Below, one piece after another: positions 1-7,466 of a stretch of DNA of 43,971 bases. The stretch is taken from positions 1-43,971 of the forward strand of contig DASRZM010000103.1 in the NCBI GenBank assembly GCA_035686365.1, read 5' to 3'. Position 1 is the stretch's first letter; every line of letters starts with the position of its first letter. The stretch comes from DASRZM01 sp035686365 (GTDB taxonomy: Bacteria; Pseudomonadota; Gammaproteobacteria; Xanthomonadales; Xanthomonadaceae). The translations under genes and the position numbers were made by a program. The notes below the pieces were generated by a model, which saw nothing but the letters and a program-made list of their open reading frames with translations, was not told where the DNA came from and did no database searches.

Positions 1-129
1 ATCGGCCAGTTCATCGGCCACCATATCGAAGGCCGTCGTCCTTCGTTCCTGACCGACCTGACCTACCTGCTGATCGGGCCGCTGTGGCTGATGGCCAAGC
101 TGTACCGGCGCATGGGCTGGTCGTACTAG
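1..129 (+). CDS. Mpo1-like (DUF962) family protein, C-terminal end
   Basis: Only the last 42 codons are in the window; the start lies upstream. The visible peptide has the family's C-terminal signature, a QFIGHHIEGRRPSF stretch, followed by a hydrophobic segment (LLIGPLWLMAKLY) and a short basic tail. In Mpo1/YGL010w relatives this part carries one of the conserved histidines and a terminal membrane helix; the yeast protein is a dioxygenase acting on 2-hydroxy fatty acids. For bacterial members the role is only inferred. It converges on the RND transporter gene, with a long inverted repeat between them. Confidence 0.75.
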   Translation: MGQFIGHHIEGRRPSFLTDLTYLLIGPLWLMAKLYRRMGWSY

Positions 130-214
130 GCGCAGGGGTCAGAGAACCATTTCCGCCGCGGCGCTCCGCGATTCGTGGGGCCGCGTCCGGAAAAGGTTCT
201 CTGACCCCTGCGCC
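129..214. repeat. 27-nt inverted repeat with GGGGTCAGAGAACC core
   Basis: Two 27-nt arms (129-155 and 188-214) are reverse complements with a single mismatch; the inner 19 nt (130-148 and 195-213) match perfectly. The 32-nt loop is GC-rich. The left arm begins at the last base of the upstream stop codon. The GGGGTCAGAG-type core resembles REP-like palindromes often seen with RAYT (IS200-like) transposases; that link is from memory and inferred. It may also end transcription of the two convergent genes. Confidence 0.8.
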
Positions 215-231
215 CCGGGTGCCGGACCCTC

Positions 232-2739
232 CTAGACCGGCGGACGCCAGGTGTCGTTCTCGCGCGGGCGCAGCAGCCAGCGGCACAGTGCCGGCAGGAA
301 GATGATCGCCGCGATCATGTTGACCACGAACATGAAGGTCAGCATCAGGCCCATGTCCGCCTGGAACTTGAGGTCGGAGAACACCCAGGTGCCCACGCCC
401 AGCGCCAGCGTCAGGGCCGTGTAGAAGATCGCGATGCCGGTGGTCTTGAGCGAGATGAAATACGACTCGCCCAGCGTGCGGCCCTGCTTCATGGCCTCGG
501 CCATGCGCGCGAAGATGTAGATCGCGTAGTCCACGCCGATGCCCACGCCCAGCGCCACCACCGTGAGCGTGTTGACCTTCAGTCCGATGTCCAGTTCCAC
601 CATCAACGAGTGGCCCAGTTCGGTGACCAGCACCAGCGGAAGCACGACGCACAGCGCCGCCAGCGGATTGCGGAAGCTCAGCAGGCACATCAGGAACACG
701 GCGCTGTAGAGCAGGTACAGCATCACGTGCTCGACCTCGCGCACCTTGTCGTTGATGGCCGCCATGACGCCGACGTTGCCGGTGCCCAGCCGCAGGTTCA
801 CCGCATCGCGGTCGTACTCGCTCCCGGCGTCGTCTTCGACGCCCTCTTCCCCGGCCAGTGCCAGGCGCAGGTTGATGCCCGGGTACCAGGCCTCCTGCGT
901 TTCCCGGAAGCGCTTGACCGCGGCCACCACGCGGTCGATCGTCTCCGCGCGGTGGTCGGTCAGGAACAGGATGATCGGCATCCCGCTGCAATCTGCATTG
1001 AGCAGGCCCGAGTCGGTCTCGAAGCCCTGCGTGGCCACGCGCAGCTGGTCCTGGCTGCGCGGCAGCACGCGCCAGCGGATATTGCCCTCGTTCCAGCCCG
1101 CATTGACGATCTTGGCCGCCATCGGCAGCGAGATCACCTGCTGCACGCCCTGGACGTTGCGCATGTACCACGAAAAGCGGTCGATCGCCTCCATCGCCGC
1201 ATAGCTCAGGGTGCAGGCGTTGGGCCGGGCCTCTGCGATCACGCTGAGTGTGTCCACGCCCAGGGAAAACTTCTGCGTGATCATGCGCGCGTCCTGGTTG
1301 TAGCGCGCGTCGGCATGCAGTTCGGCCACGCCTTCCTCGGCGTCACCGATCATGACCTTGTCGCCATGGGTCTCGGCGAAGAACCAGATCACCAGTCCAG
1401 CGGCGATGATCACCGCGGCGGCGCGGGGCCGGGAGAAGCGCGCCAGCAGTGCCCACAGCCGGTCGAACTTGGTCAGCTGCCGCAGCCGGTACTCGCGCTT
1501 GCGCGGCAGGTTGCGCAGCCGCGTGTAGGAAAGCAGCACCGGCAGCAGGATCAGGTCGGTGAAGATGGTCAGCGCCACGCCCACCGTGGCGGTGATGGCG
1601 AGCTCGAAGATGATCCGGATGGGAATGATCAGGATGGTCGCGAACCCGATGCATCCGGCCAGCAGCGCCACCGTGCCCGGAATCAGCAGCATCTTGAAGG
1701 CTTCCCGCGCCCCGGTTTCCGGATCCGTGCCCGGGCGCGTGCGCAGCTCCTCGACCGTGCCTTCCTCCAGGCCGCCGAAGAAGATCTCGCCGCGGAACCG
1801 GTTGATCATCTGCTCGCCGTGGCTGACCGCGATCGCGAAGATCAGGAACGGTGTGAGCATGTTCATCGGGTCGATGCCGAAACCCATCAGGCGCAGGGCG
1901 CCCAGCATCCACACCACCGAAACCAGCGCACTGAGCACCGTCAGCGATGCCAGCTTGAACGAAGTGGAGTAGACGAACAGCAGGATCCAGGTCAGGAACA
2001 CAGTGGCGAAGAAGAACACGATCACCGAGCGCGCGCCGTCGGCGATGTCCCCCACCATCTTGGCGAAGCCGATGATGTGGACGCTGTGATTCCCGTCCTC
2101 GTATTTGGTGCGGATCGCCTCGAGCTCGTCGGCGACCTGCTGGTAGTCCAGCCGCGTGCCCGAGTCCTCGGGAATGAGCTCGGCCCAGACCATCGCACCG
2201 GAGTAATCCTTGGCCACCAGCCGGCCGACGATGTTCGCCTTGACGATGTTGTCGCGGATGGTCGCGAAATCCTGCGGCGTGGGCTCGAAGCCCTCCACGT
2301 TCGGCGCGAAGTCCGACGGGATCACGTTGCCGCCGGCAAAGCCATCCTCGACCACCTCCACGAACCGTACGTTGGGCGTGAACAGCGATCGCACGCGCGC
2401 ATCGTCGGTCGCACCGATCGCGATGACGTCGTTGGTCACGTTCTCCAGGGTCGCCAGGAAGTCCCGGTCGAAGATGTCGCCGTCGCGTGCGACCACGGCG
2501 ACCAGCACGCGGTTGGCGCCGCCGAAGTCCTTCTCGTACTCGAGAAACGTCTGCATGTACTCGTGTTCGAGCGGGATCTGCTTCTTGAATCCCGCGTCGA
2601 CACGCAGCTGCGCGCCGAAATACAGCATCGTCGCGGTGACGATCGCGAACAGCAGCAGCACCAGCGGCCGGTTGCCGAAGACGATGCGCTCGGCAAACCT
2701 GTGGAGCTTCGAATCGTACTGCCTGGACGTCACTGCCAT
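232..2739 (-). CDS. RND/MMPL-family efflux transporter
   Basis: Predicted 835-residue inner-membrane transporter with the RND layout: one helix near residues 24-42, a periplasmic loop to about 237, a block of helices to about 405, a helix near 440-457, a second large loop to about 670, then the final helix block. The GVGIGVDYAIYIF segment (731-743) is the typical helix-4-equivalent motif of the second half, where RND proteins place proton-relay acids. It belongs to the MMPL/HpnN-like class that moves lipids and other hydrophobic molecules rather than the AcrB drug class; no membrane-fusion protein is adjacent. It is the last gene of a five-gene minus-strand cassette, 28 bp after the beta-propeller gene. 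A GGGGGAA Shine-Dalgarno supports the ATG. Substrate unknown; lipid-like is inferred. Confidence 0.9.
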   Translation of the reverse strand: MAVTSRQYDSKLHRFAERIVFGNRPLVLLLFAIVTATMLYFGAQLRVDAGFKKQIPLEHEYMQTFLEYEKDFGGANRVLVAVVARDGDIFDRDFLATLENVTNDVIAIGATDDARVRSLFTPNVRFVEVVEDGFAGGNVIPSDFAPNVEGFEPTPQDFATIRDNIVKANIVGRLVAKDYSGAMVWAELIPEDSGTRLDYQQVADELEAIRTKYEDGNHSVHIIGFAKMVGDIADGARSVIVFFFATVFLTWILLFVYSTSFKLASLTVLSALVSVVWMLGALRLMGFGIDPMNMLTPFLIFAIAVSHGEQMINRFRGEIFFGGLEEGTVEELRTRPGTDPETGAREAFKMLLIPGTVALLAGCIGFATILIIPIRIIFELAITATVGVALTIFTDLILLPVLLSYTRLRNLPRKREYRLRQLTKFDRLWALLARFSRPRAAAVIIAAGLVIWFFAETHGDKVMIGDAEEGVAELHADARYNQDARMITQKFSLGVDTLSVIAEARPNACTLSYAAMEAIDRFSWYMRNVQGVQQVISLPMAAKIVNAGWNEGNIRWRVLPRSQDQLRVATQGFETDSGLLNADCSGMPIILFLTDHRAETIDRVVAAVKRFRETQEAWYPGINLRLALAGEEGVEDDAGSEYDRDAVNLRLGTGNVGVMAAINDKVREVEHVMLYLLYSAVFLMCLLSFRNPLAALCVVLPLVLVTELGHSLMVELDIGLKVNTLTVVALGVGIGVDYAIYIFARMAEAMKQGRTLGESYFISLKTTGIAIFYTALTLALGVGTWVFSDLKFQADMGLMLTFMFVVNMIAAIIFLPALCRWLLRPRENDTWRPPV

Positions 2740-2767
2740 GCGGTTCCCCCGTCAGCCCTGCGCTGCC

Positions 2768-3985
2768 TCAGCGCGCGCCCGCCGTACCTTTGCCGGTCTG
2801 GTACCGGTCGATCCCCTTCTCGCCGCCGACCAGGAAGCTGCCGCTGCCCAGCGCCATCACGGCGGCCAGGGTCGGCGTTTCCAGGTCGCGCGTCTGGTAC
2901 CGGTGCAGTTCGAGCTCGACGTCGGCGGTGGCGCGACGCAGCACCGTGCCGTTGGCGCCGACCGCGACGAAACCGCCGTCGGGCAGGGCTGCACCGGCCA
3001 TCAGGCTGGCCTCGGAGGGCGCCGGCAGCGCGGTCCAGGTCCCGCCCAGGTCGTGGCTCTCGAATACGTTGCCGCGCAGCCCGAGCACCACGATGTGGTC
3101 GCCGTCGAAGCCGAGCACGTCGAACATCGATCCCTCGTAGGGCATCTGCAGGCGTTCCCAGTTCCGGCCGCCATCGCGCGACCGGAACGCCGCGCCGCGC
3201 TCGCCGACGATGAACAGCGCGCCGCTGCCGGTGCGCGCGATCGCGTTCAGGTGCGGGTTCTCCTCGGCCTCGAGCATCAGTTCCTCGTCGGAGAAGGTCC
3301 AGTTGACCTCGTCCGGCGCCATCGCGTCGCCGTCTACCGCCACGCCGTCGACCTCATCGGCCCCGTCGACGACATCGGACTGCGTTCCCGCAAAACCGCC
3401 GATGTCCTGCACCTGCCAGGTGGCGCCGCCGTCGCCTGTGACGAGCATCAGGCTGTAGGCGCCCACGGCAATGCCGCGATCGGCGTCGAAGAACATCACG
3501 TCCAGCAGCGGCGCGCCCTGCCGCGGGTCGATCGCGAAGGGGTCGTCGTCCGGGCCTGGGGACTGGTGCGGGTCATGACGCTGCAGGCCCCAGATCAGTC
3601 CGCCATCGGCGCTGTGCACGATGACACCGTCGTGGCCCACCGCCCAGACCTTCGCGCCGACCGCATCCACGGACGTGAGCGTTGCGCTGGTCGGAACCGC
3701 GTCGACCTGGCGCCAGTCCTGGCGCGATTCGGAGACCAGCACGTGGCCCCGCTCGCCCACCGCCACTGCGCGCGAATCGGTCTCGGTGAAATCCAGGACC
3801 AGGGATTGGCTGGCCGCCAGCGGCATGATCACGGACTGCGCGGCCGCGCCGGGGTCGGGAATGTCCTCTTCGGTCACCTTCGGTGCGTACGGGTCCGCGC
3901 ACGCCGACAAACCCAGGGCGAGCGCTGCCACCATCGCCATGGACCGGGCGCCACGGCGCCCTCCGCTGCGTGTGCCTGCCTGCAT
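2768..3985 (-). CDS. YCF48/BNR-type beta-propeller lipoprotein
   Basis: Predicted 405 residues. The N-terminus has a basic segment, a hydrophobic core and an LSAC lipobox around residue 28, so it should be a lipoprotein. The body shows repeated blades of the YCF48/BNR type (HSADGGLIW, TGDGGATWQ, SRDGGRNWE, SHDLGGTWT), each with the Asp-box-like DGG-x-W signature, alternating with G-x-x-G-x-V/I strands. An acidic insert (about 220-260) separates two halves. Proteins of this family beside RND/DUF1329/DUF1302 genes are thought to be accessory scaffolds; no enzymatic residues are evident. I chose the ATG at 3985 because AGGGGAG precedes it and a signal follows; the frame stays open upstream to 4450 without signal-like sequence. 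Confidence 0.88.
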   Translation of the reverse strand: MQAGTRSGGRRGARSMAMVAALALGLSACADPYAPKVTEEDIPDPGAAAQSVIMPLAASQSLVLDFTETDSRAVAVGERGHVLVSESRQDWRQVDAVPTSATLTSVDAVGAKVWAVGHDGVIVHSADGGLIWGLQRHDPHQSPGPDDDPFAIDPRQGAPLLDVMFFDADRGIAVGAYSLMLVTGDGGATWQVQDIGGFAGTQSDVVDGADEVDGVAVDGDAMAPDEVNWTFSDEELMLEAEENPHLNAIARTGSGALFIVGERGAAFRSRDGGRNWERLQMPYEGSMFDVLGFDGDHIVVLGLRGNVFESHDLGGTWTALPAPSEASLMAGAALPDGGFVAVGANGTVLRRATADVELELHRYQTRDLETPTLAAVMALGSGSFLVGGEKGIDRYQTGKGTAGAR

Positions 3986-4040
3986 CGGAACTCCCCTTGG
4001 CGAAATGGATGCCGCGGTGTGGGGCGAGGTCGGCCATGGA

Positions 4041-4058
4041 GGCCGGAACATTCCGGCC
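4041..4058 (-). other. Intercistronic hairpin
   Basis: A perfect 8-bp GC-rich stem (GGCCGGAA / TTCCGGCC) with a 2-nt loop sits in the 140-bp gap between the DUF1329 and YCF48 genes. No U-tract follows, so it is more likely an mRNA-stabilising or processing hairpin than a terminator; it could set different levels for the two halves of the cassette. Function is inferred. Confidence 0.45.
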
Positions 4059-4125
4059 AACCCGTCGGCGCGGCCCCGGTCCGGGTGACGGCGCCGGCCT
4101 GGCGGCCCGCGCCGTCCTCCGGCCA

Positions 4126-5502
4126 TCAACGGATCCCGCGGGTGCGCAAGGCCTGCGGCGAGAAGTTCTCCGGTGTGGTCTGGAACGAGAAGTCGTACAT
4201 GTTCTCCTGGTTGTCCAGGCCCGAGACGATGTAGCGCCCCGACTTCAGATCGTGGTGCGCCTCCAGCGTGCTCCAGAACAGCGGCTGGTCGTAGTAGTTG
4301 ATCGACGCCGCCTCCGAGTAGCGCCAGATGTTCCCCTGGCCATCGTAGTGGTCGACCATCAGGATCTGCCAGCTGTCCTCGTCGACGTAGAAGGTGCGGC
4401 GCGCATTGATGTGGCGCTTGCCCGCCTTGAGGGTGGCGTCCACCACCCACACCCGGTGCAGTTCGTAGCGCAGCAGGTCCGGGTTCACGTGACCGGGTTG
4501 GATGATGTCGTCGTACTTCAGCGAGTCGCTGTGGACCTTGTAGGAGTTGTACGGCACGTACATCTCCTTCTTGCCCACCAGCTCCCAGTCGTAGCGGTCG
4601 AGCGCACCGTTGAACATGTCGGTCATGTCGTTGGTACGCAGGCCGTCGGAGGCCGTGCCCGGGTTGTCGTAGGCCACGTTGGGCGCCCGCCGCACGCGAC
4701 GCTGGCCGGGGTTGTAGACCCAGGCCTGCCGATCCTGCTTCGCCTGGTTCAGGGTCTCGTGGACCAGCAGCACCTGGCCGGCCAGGCGGGCCGGGCTTTC
4801 GACCTTCTGGTAGAAGTAGATCAGGATGTTGTTGATGTCCTGGATGGTGTTTCCGGGCTTGTAGTACAGGCCCAGCAGTTCCTCGCTGATGCGGATCAGC
4901 GTGTACTGGCCGTTGGCCGTCGGTGCAGCCTGGTTCGCCCAGCGCTGCGCCGCGACGCCCTTGAACTTCATCTTGTGGTTCCAGATGACCTCGGGCCCGG
5001 TCTGCGGGATCGGGAACGGGATGCCTTCGGCAGCGTCCTCGACACCGTCACCATCGGCCACCAGTCTGGCGGTGGTGGCGTTGTTCTTCGTCATCTCGTA
5101 GGTACGCTCCGGGAAGGCCGCGGTCCGCCGGGTCGGATACACCAGCATCCTGAAGGTGTCGTACTTCTCGAACATCCCCTGCTGGCCGACGCTCAGACTG
5201 TCGGCGTACTGCAGGTAGTTGCTGCGGTCGATGGTCAGACGCGGCTGATCGTTCGGGAACGGATCGGGATGGTGGTCGCCGACGCTGTAGCCGGCCGGGG
5301 CCTTGTCCGGGGTCAGCCCCCCGTCCCAGGCGGGAATGGTTCCCTCGGCATTGCCGGCCTTCTCGGCGCCCATGGACGTGAGGTCCTGGCCGAGCCGGTT
5401 GGCCTGCTCCTGGCTCACCGCCGCGAGCGCGGCGCTGCTGGCGATGACCGCGCCAACCAGCAGCGTGGCGGTCATCTGCGTCTTCCGGGTCAGATAGCGC
5501 AT
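4126..5502 (-). CDS. DUF1329 periplasmic protein
   Basis: Predicted 458 residues with a Sec-type signal (basic start, TLLVGAVIASSAALA core, cleavage near residue 28). The mature part has the DUF1329 hallmarks: an N-terminal LGQDLTSMGAEKAGN-x-EGTIPAWDGG block, a central RRVRRAPNVAYDNPGTASDG stretch, and a C-terminal region ending in TPENFSPQALRTRGIR. The family is predicted to share the open beta-barrel fold of LolB/LolA-like lipid carriers and is nearly always found beside a DUF1302 gene. Here it follows the DUF1302 gene by 22 bp. A periplasmic lipid-carrier role is an inference from fold and context. GGAGG lies 8 nt before the chosen ATG. Confidence 0.9.
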   Translation of the reverse strand: MRYLTRKTQMTATLLVGAVIASSAALAAVSQEQANRLGQDLTSMGAEKAGNAEGTIPAWDGGLTPDKAPAGYSVGDHHPDPFPNDQPRLTIDRSNYLQYADSLSVGQQGMFEKYDTFRMLVYPTRRTAAFPERTYEMTKNNATTARLVADGDGVEDAAEGIPFPIPQTGPEVIWNHKMKFKGVAAQRWANQAAPTANGQYTLIRISEELLGLYYKPGNTIQDINNILIYFYQKVESPARLAGQVLLVHETLNQAKQDRQAWVYNPGQRRVRRAPNVAYDNPGTASDGLRTNDMTDMFNGALDRYDWELVGKKEMYVPYNSYKVHSDSLKYDDIIQPGHVNPDLLRYELHRVWVVDATLKAGKRHINARRTFYVDEDSWQILMVDHYDGQGNIWRYSEAASINYYDQPLFWSTLEAHHDLKSGRYIVSGLDNQENMYDFSFQTTPENFSPQALRTRGIR

Positions 5503-5524
5503 CGCATTGCCCTCCGGGCTGGCA

Positions 5525-7447
5525 TCAGAACGAATACTTGACCGTGAACGAGGCGAAGTCGCGGTCCGCGATCAGGTTGAACGGCTCGCCGCCGAAAAAC
5601 GACGTGTAGCTGATGTCGAAAATCCACTTGTTCAGGTAGTTGCCTTCCACGCCGAGCGTCAGCGACTTGCGGTCCTCGAGGAAGTTGCCGCCGGGGCCCG
5701 GGGTGGTGCCGTTGACGTCATGATTGAACGCCACCCGTGGCGATACCGTCATCGGCGAACCGAAGGCGTTGTTGTAGTCGGCGCGCGCCGCCACCCGGTA
5801 GCCCCAGGAGAACGAGGTCGGGAAGCCCTCGGTCAGCGTCAGCGGGTTGCGCAGGCCGCCGCTGGAGATGTCCGGGCCGCCGCCGGTGTCGGTGCCGTCG
5901 CCCTGGTAGCGCAGGACGTCCTGCGAAGGCAGGTCCCAGACCTTGGTGGCGCCGACCTCGCCGACCACCGCCACCTGCTGGGCGCCGAGCACGTTGGCGA
6001 ACAGCTTGGTCAGGGTGAACTGCGCCTGGGTGACCTCGTGGCGGTCCCAGCCGCTGATCTCCTCGCCGGGGCCGAATTCGCCCAGCTGGCTGATGAAATC
6101 CAGGTTGCGCCCCGGCAGCAGAGGATTGAGCGGGCTCAGCGCCGCGAACAGCACTTCCACGTCGTCGATCTGCAAGGGCATGTTGGGCCGGTAGCTGACC
6201 TCGCCCTGCCAGGCCCAGCCGCCCGGCAGCGTGGTATTGAAGCTGGCGCCCCACAGCTCGATGTCCTCGGGGTACTCGATGAAGTAGCGCCCCGAGGTCG
6301 GGCTGGTGGTGGTCAGCGCGATGCCCGAGATCAGCGGCAGCCGGCTGTGGTAGTTGAGGTAGAAGAAACCGAACTCGGTGTCGTTGAGTTCGGAAGCGAA
6401 ATAACGCAGCGCCAGGCCCCACTGGCCGGAGTCGCTGGGTTTGCGGTCCGGCGCGCGCGGCACCGCTGCCGAGCAGCCGACCGCCACCAGCGCGGGCGGC
6501 AGATCGGTGCGGTCCGACGGCTGCCCGAACAGGCACACGTCCTCGAAGTTCTCGGGGTTGTCGACCGGCTGCGGCACCGTGCCGAAGCCCAGCATCACGT
6601 ACTCGCCGCCCTGGACGGCGAAGTCGTTGGTGCTGAAGTAGGTCCCTACCGGGTCGGGCTCGATCTCCTCGAACTCGAACAGGTATACGCCTTCGATCGA
6701 CAGGTTCTCGGTCAGCGAGAACGAGCCGTACAGCGAGCTGACCGGCAGGAAGGCTTCCTTGAGCTCGGCGCCGGCCACGCGCAGGCGGCTGACGTCGACC
6801 GGGTTGATCACGTTGATGCCGTTCTGGATGAACGTGCTCTCGCCCCAGCTCACCACCTGGCGCCCCAGCCGCACATTGCCCACGCTGCCCTCTCCATACT
6901 CGAAATCGGTGTAGATGAAGGCATCGAGCAGTTTCAGGTCCTCGCCGACCTTCTCCAGCGCGATGTCGGTGAGGTCTTCGCGGCCGGCGTTCTCGAAGTC
7001 GTAGAAGTAGAACCCGCGGAAGAACGCGCCCCAGTTGCGCCAGGTCAGCGACAGCTCGCTGGTGATCTTGAAGGTGTTGGAGAAGAGGTCCCACTGGTCG
7101 TAGTTGAGGTTGCCGTCGTCGCCGTTGACCGAGAACCGGCCACGCGCGCCCACCTGCAGCGCCTGCGCTTCGGGAAACCGGTTCTGCGCCTGCAGTGCGG
7201 CGATCTGGGCGACCAGGGTCGGGTCGAACTGCGCCTTGCCGACGAGGTCGTCGTCGCGATCCTCCACCCGCACCGAGATGCCGTAGGACACGGTCGTGTC
7301 GATGTTGCCCTCGACCTCGCCCCAATTGAAGGAAACGGCGCGGGCGTCCGGAGCGGCCAGTGCGGCGATCGCCGTGGCCACGGCCACCGCCAGCGGCGCG
7401 CGCGAGGCCCCCATCCGCACGCCGTGAGCATTGGTTTTCTTGGTCAT
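5525..7447 (-). CDS. DUF1302 outer-membrane beta-barrel protein
   Basis: Predicted 640 residues. A long signal peptide ends near residue 38 (DARA, then VSFNWGEVEGNIDTT). The rest shows alternating polar and aromatic strands, a RLGRQVVSWGES-x-FIQNGINVINPVD block typical of DUF1302, and a C-terminal FTVKYSF with a terminal aromatic residue, as in BAM-inserted barrels. The family is predicted to form outer-membrane channels and recurs next to DUF1329 genes in clusters that deal with hydrophobic compounds. It lies between the lipase gene (19 bp upstream) and the DUF1329 gene (22 bp downstream), with a GGGGA Shine-Dalgarno. Transport direction and substrate are not shown by the sequence. Confidence 0.9.
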   Translation of the reverse strand: MTKKTNAHGVRMGASRAPLAVAVATAIAALAAPDARAVSFNWGEVEGNIDTTVSYGISVRVEDRDDDLVGKAQFDPTLVAQIAALQAQNRFPEAQALQVGARGRFSVNGDDGNLNYDQWDLFSNTFKITSELSLTWRNWGAFFRGFYFYDFENAGREDLTDIALEKVGEDLKLLDAFIYTDFEYGEGSVGNVRLGRQVVSWGESTFIQNGINVINPVDVSRLRVAGAELKEAFLPVSSLYGSFSLTENLSIEGVYLFEFEEIEPDPVGTYFSTNDFAVQGGEYVMLGFGTVPQPVDNPENFEDVCLFGQPSDRTDLPPALVAVGCSAAVPRAPDRKPSDSGQWGLALRYFASELNDTEFGFFYLNYHSRLPLISGIALTTTSPTSGRYFIEYPEDIELWGASFNTTLPGGWAWQGEVSYRPNMPLQIDDVEVLFAALSPLNPLLPGRNLDFISQLGEFGPGEEISGWDRHEVTQAQFTLTKLFANVLGAQQVAVVGEVGATKVWDLPSQDVLRYQGDGTDTGGGPDISSGGLRNPLTLTEGFPTSFSWGYRVAARADYNNAFGSPMTVSPRVAFNHDVNGTTPGPGGNFLEDRKSLTLGVEGNYLNKWIFDISYTSFFGGEPFNLIADRDFASFTVKYSF

Positions 7448-7466
7448 GATCGATTCCCCGGTTGGC

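Noticed and set aside
129..214. Rho-independent terminator for the RND gene
   Set aside because: The dyad is strong, but the loop is 32 nt and no T-tract follows, so a REP-like element is the better description.
1..2739. Long open frames on the plus strand and other minus frames across the RND gene
   Set aside because: They are shadows of a well-supported transporter; GC-rich sequence keeps extra frames open, and none has a ribosome site or family-like sequence.
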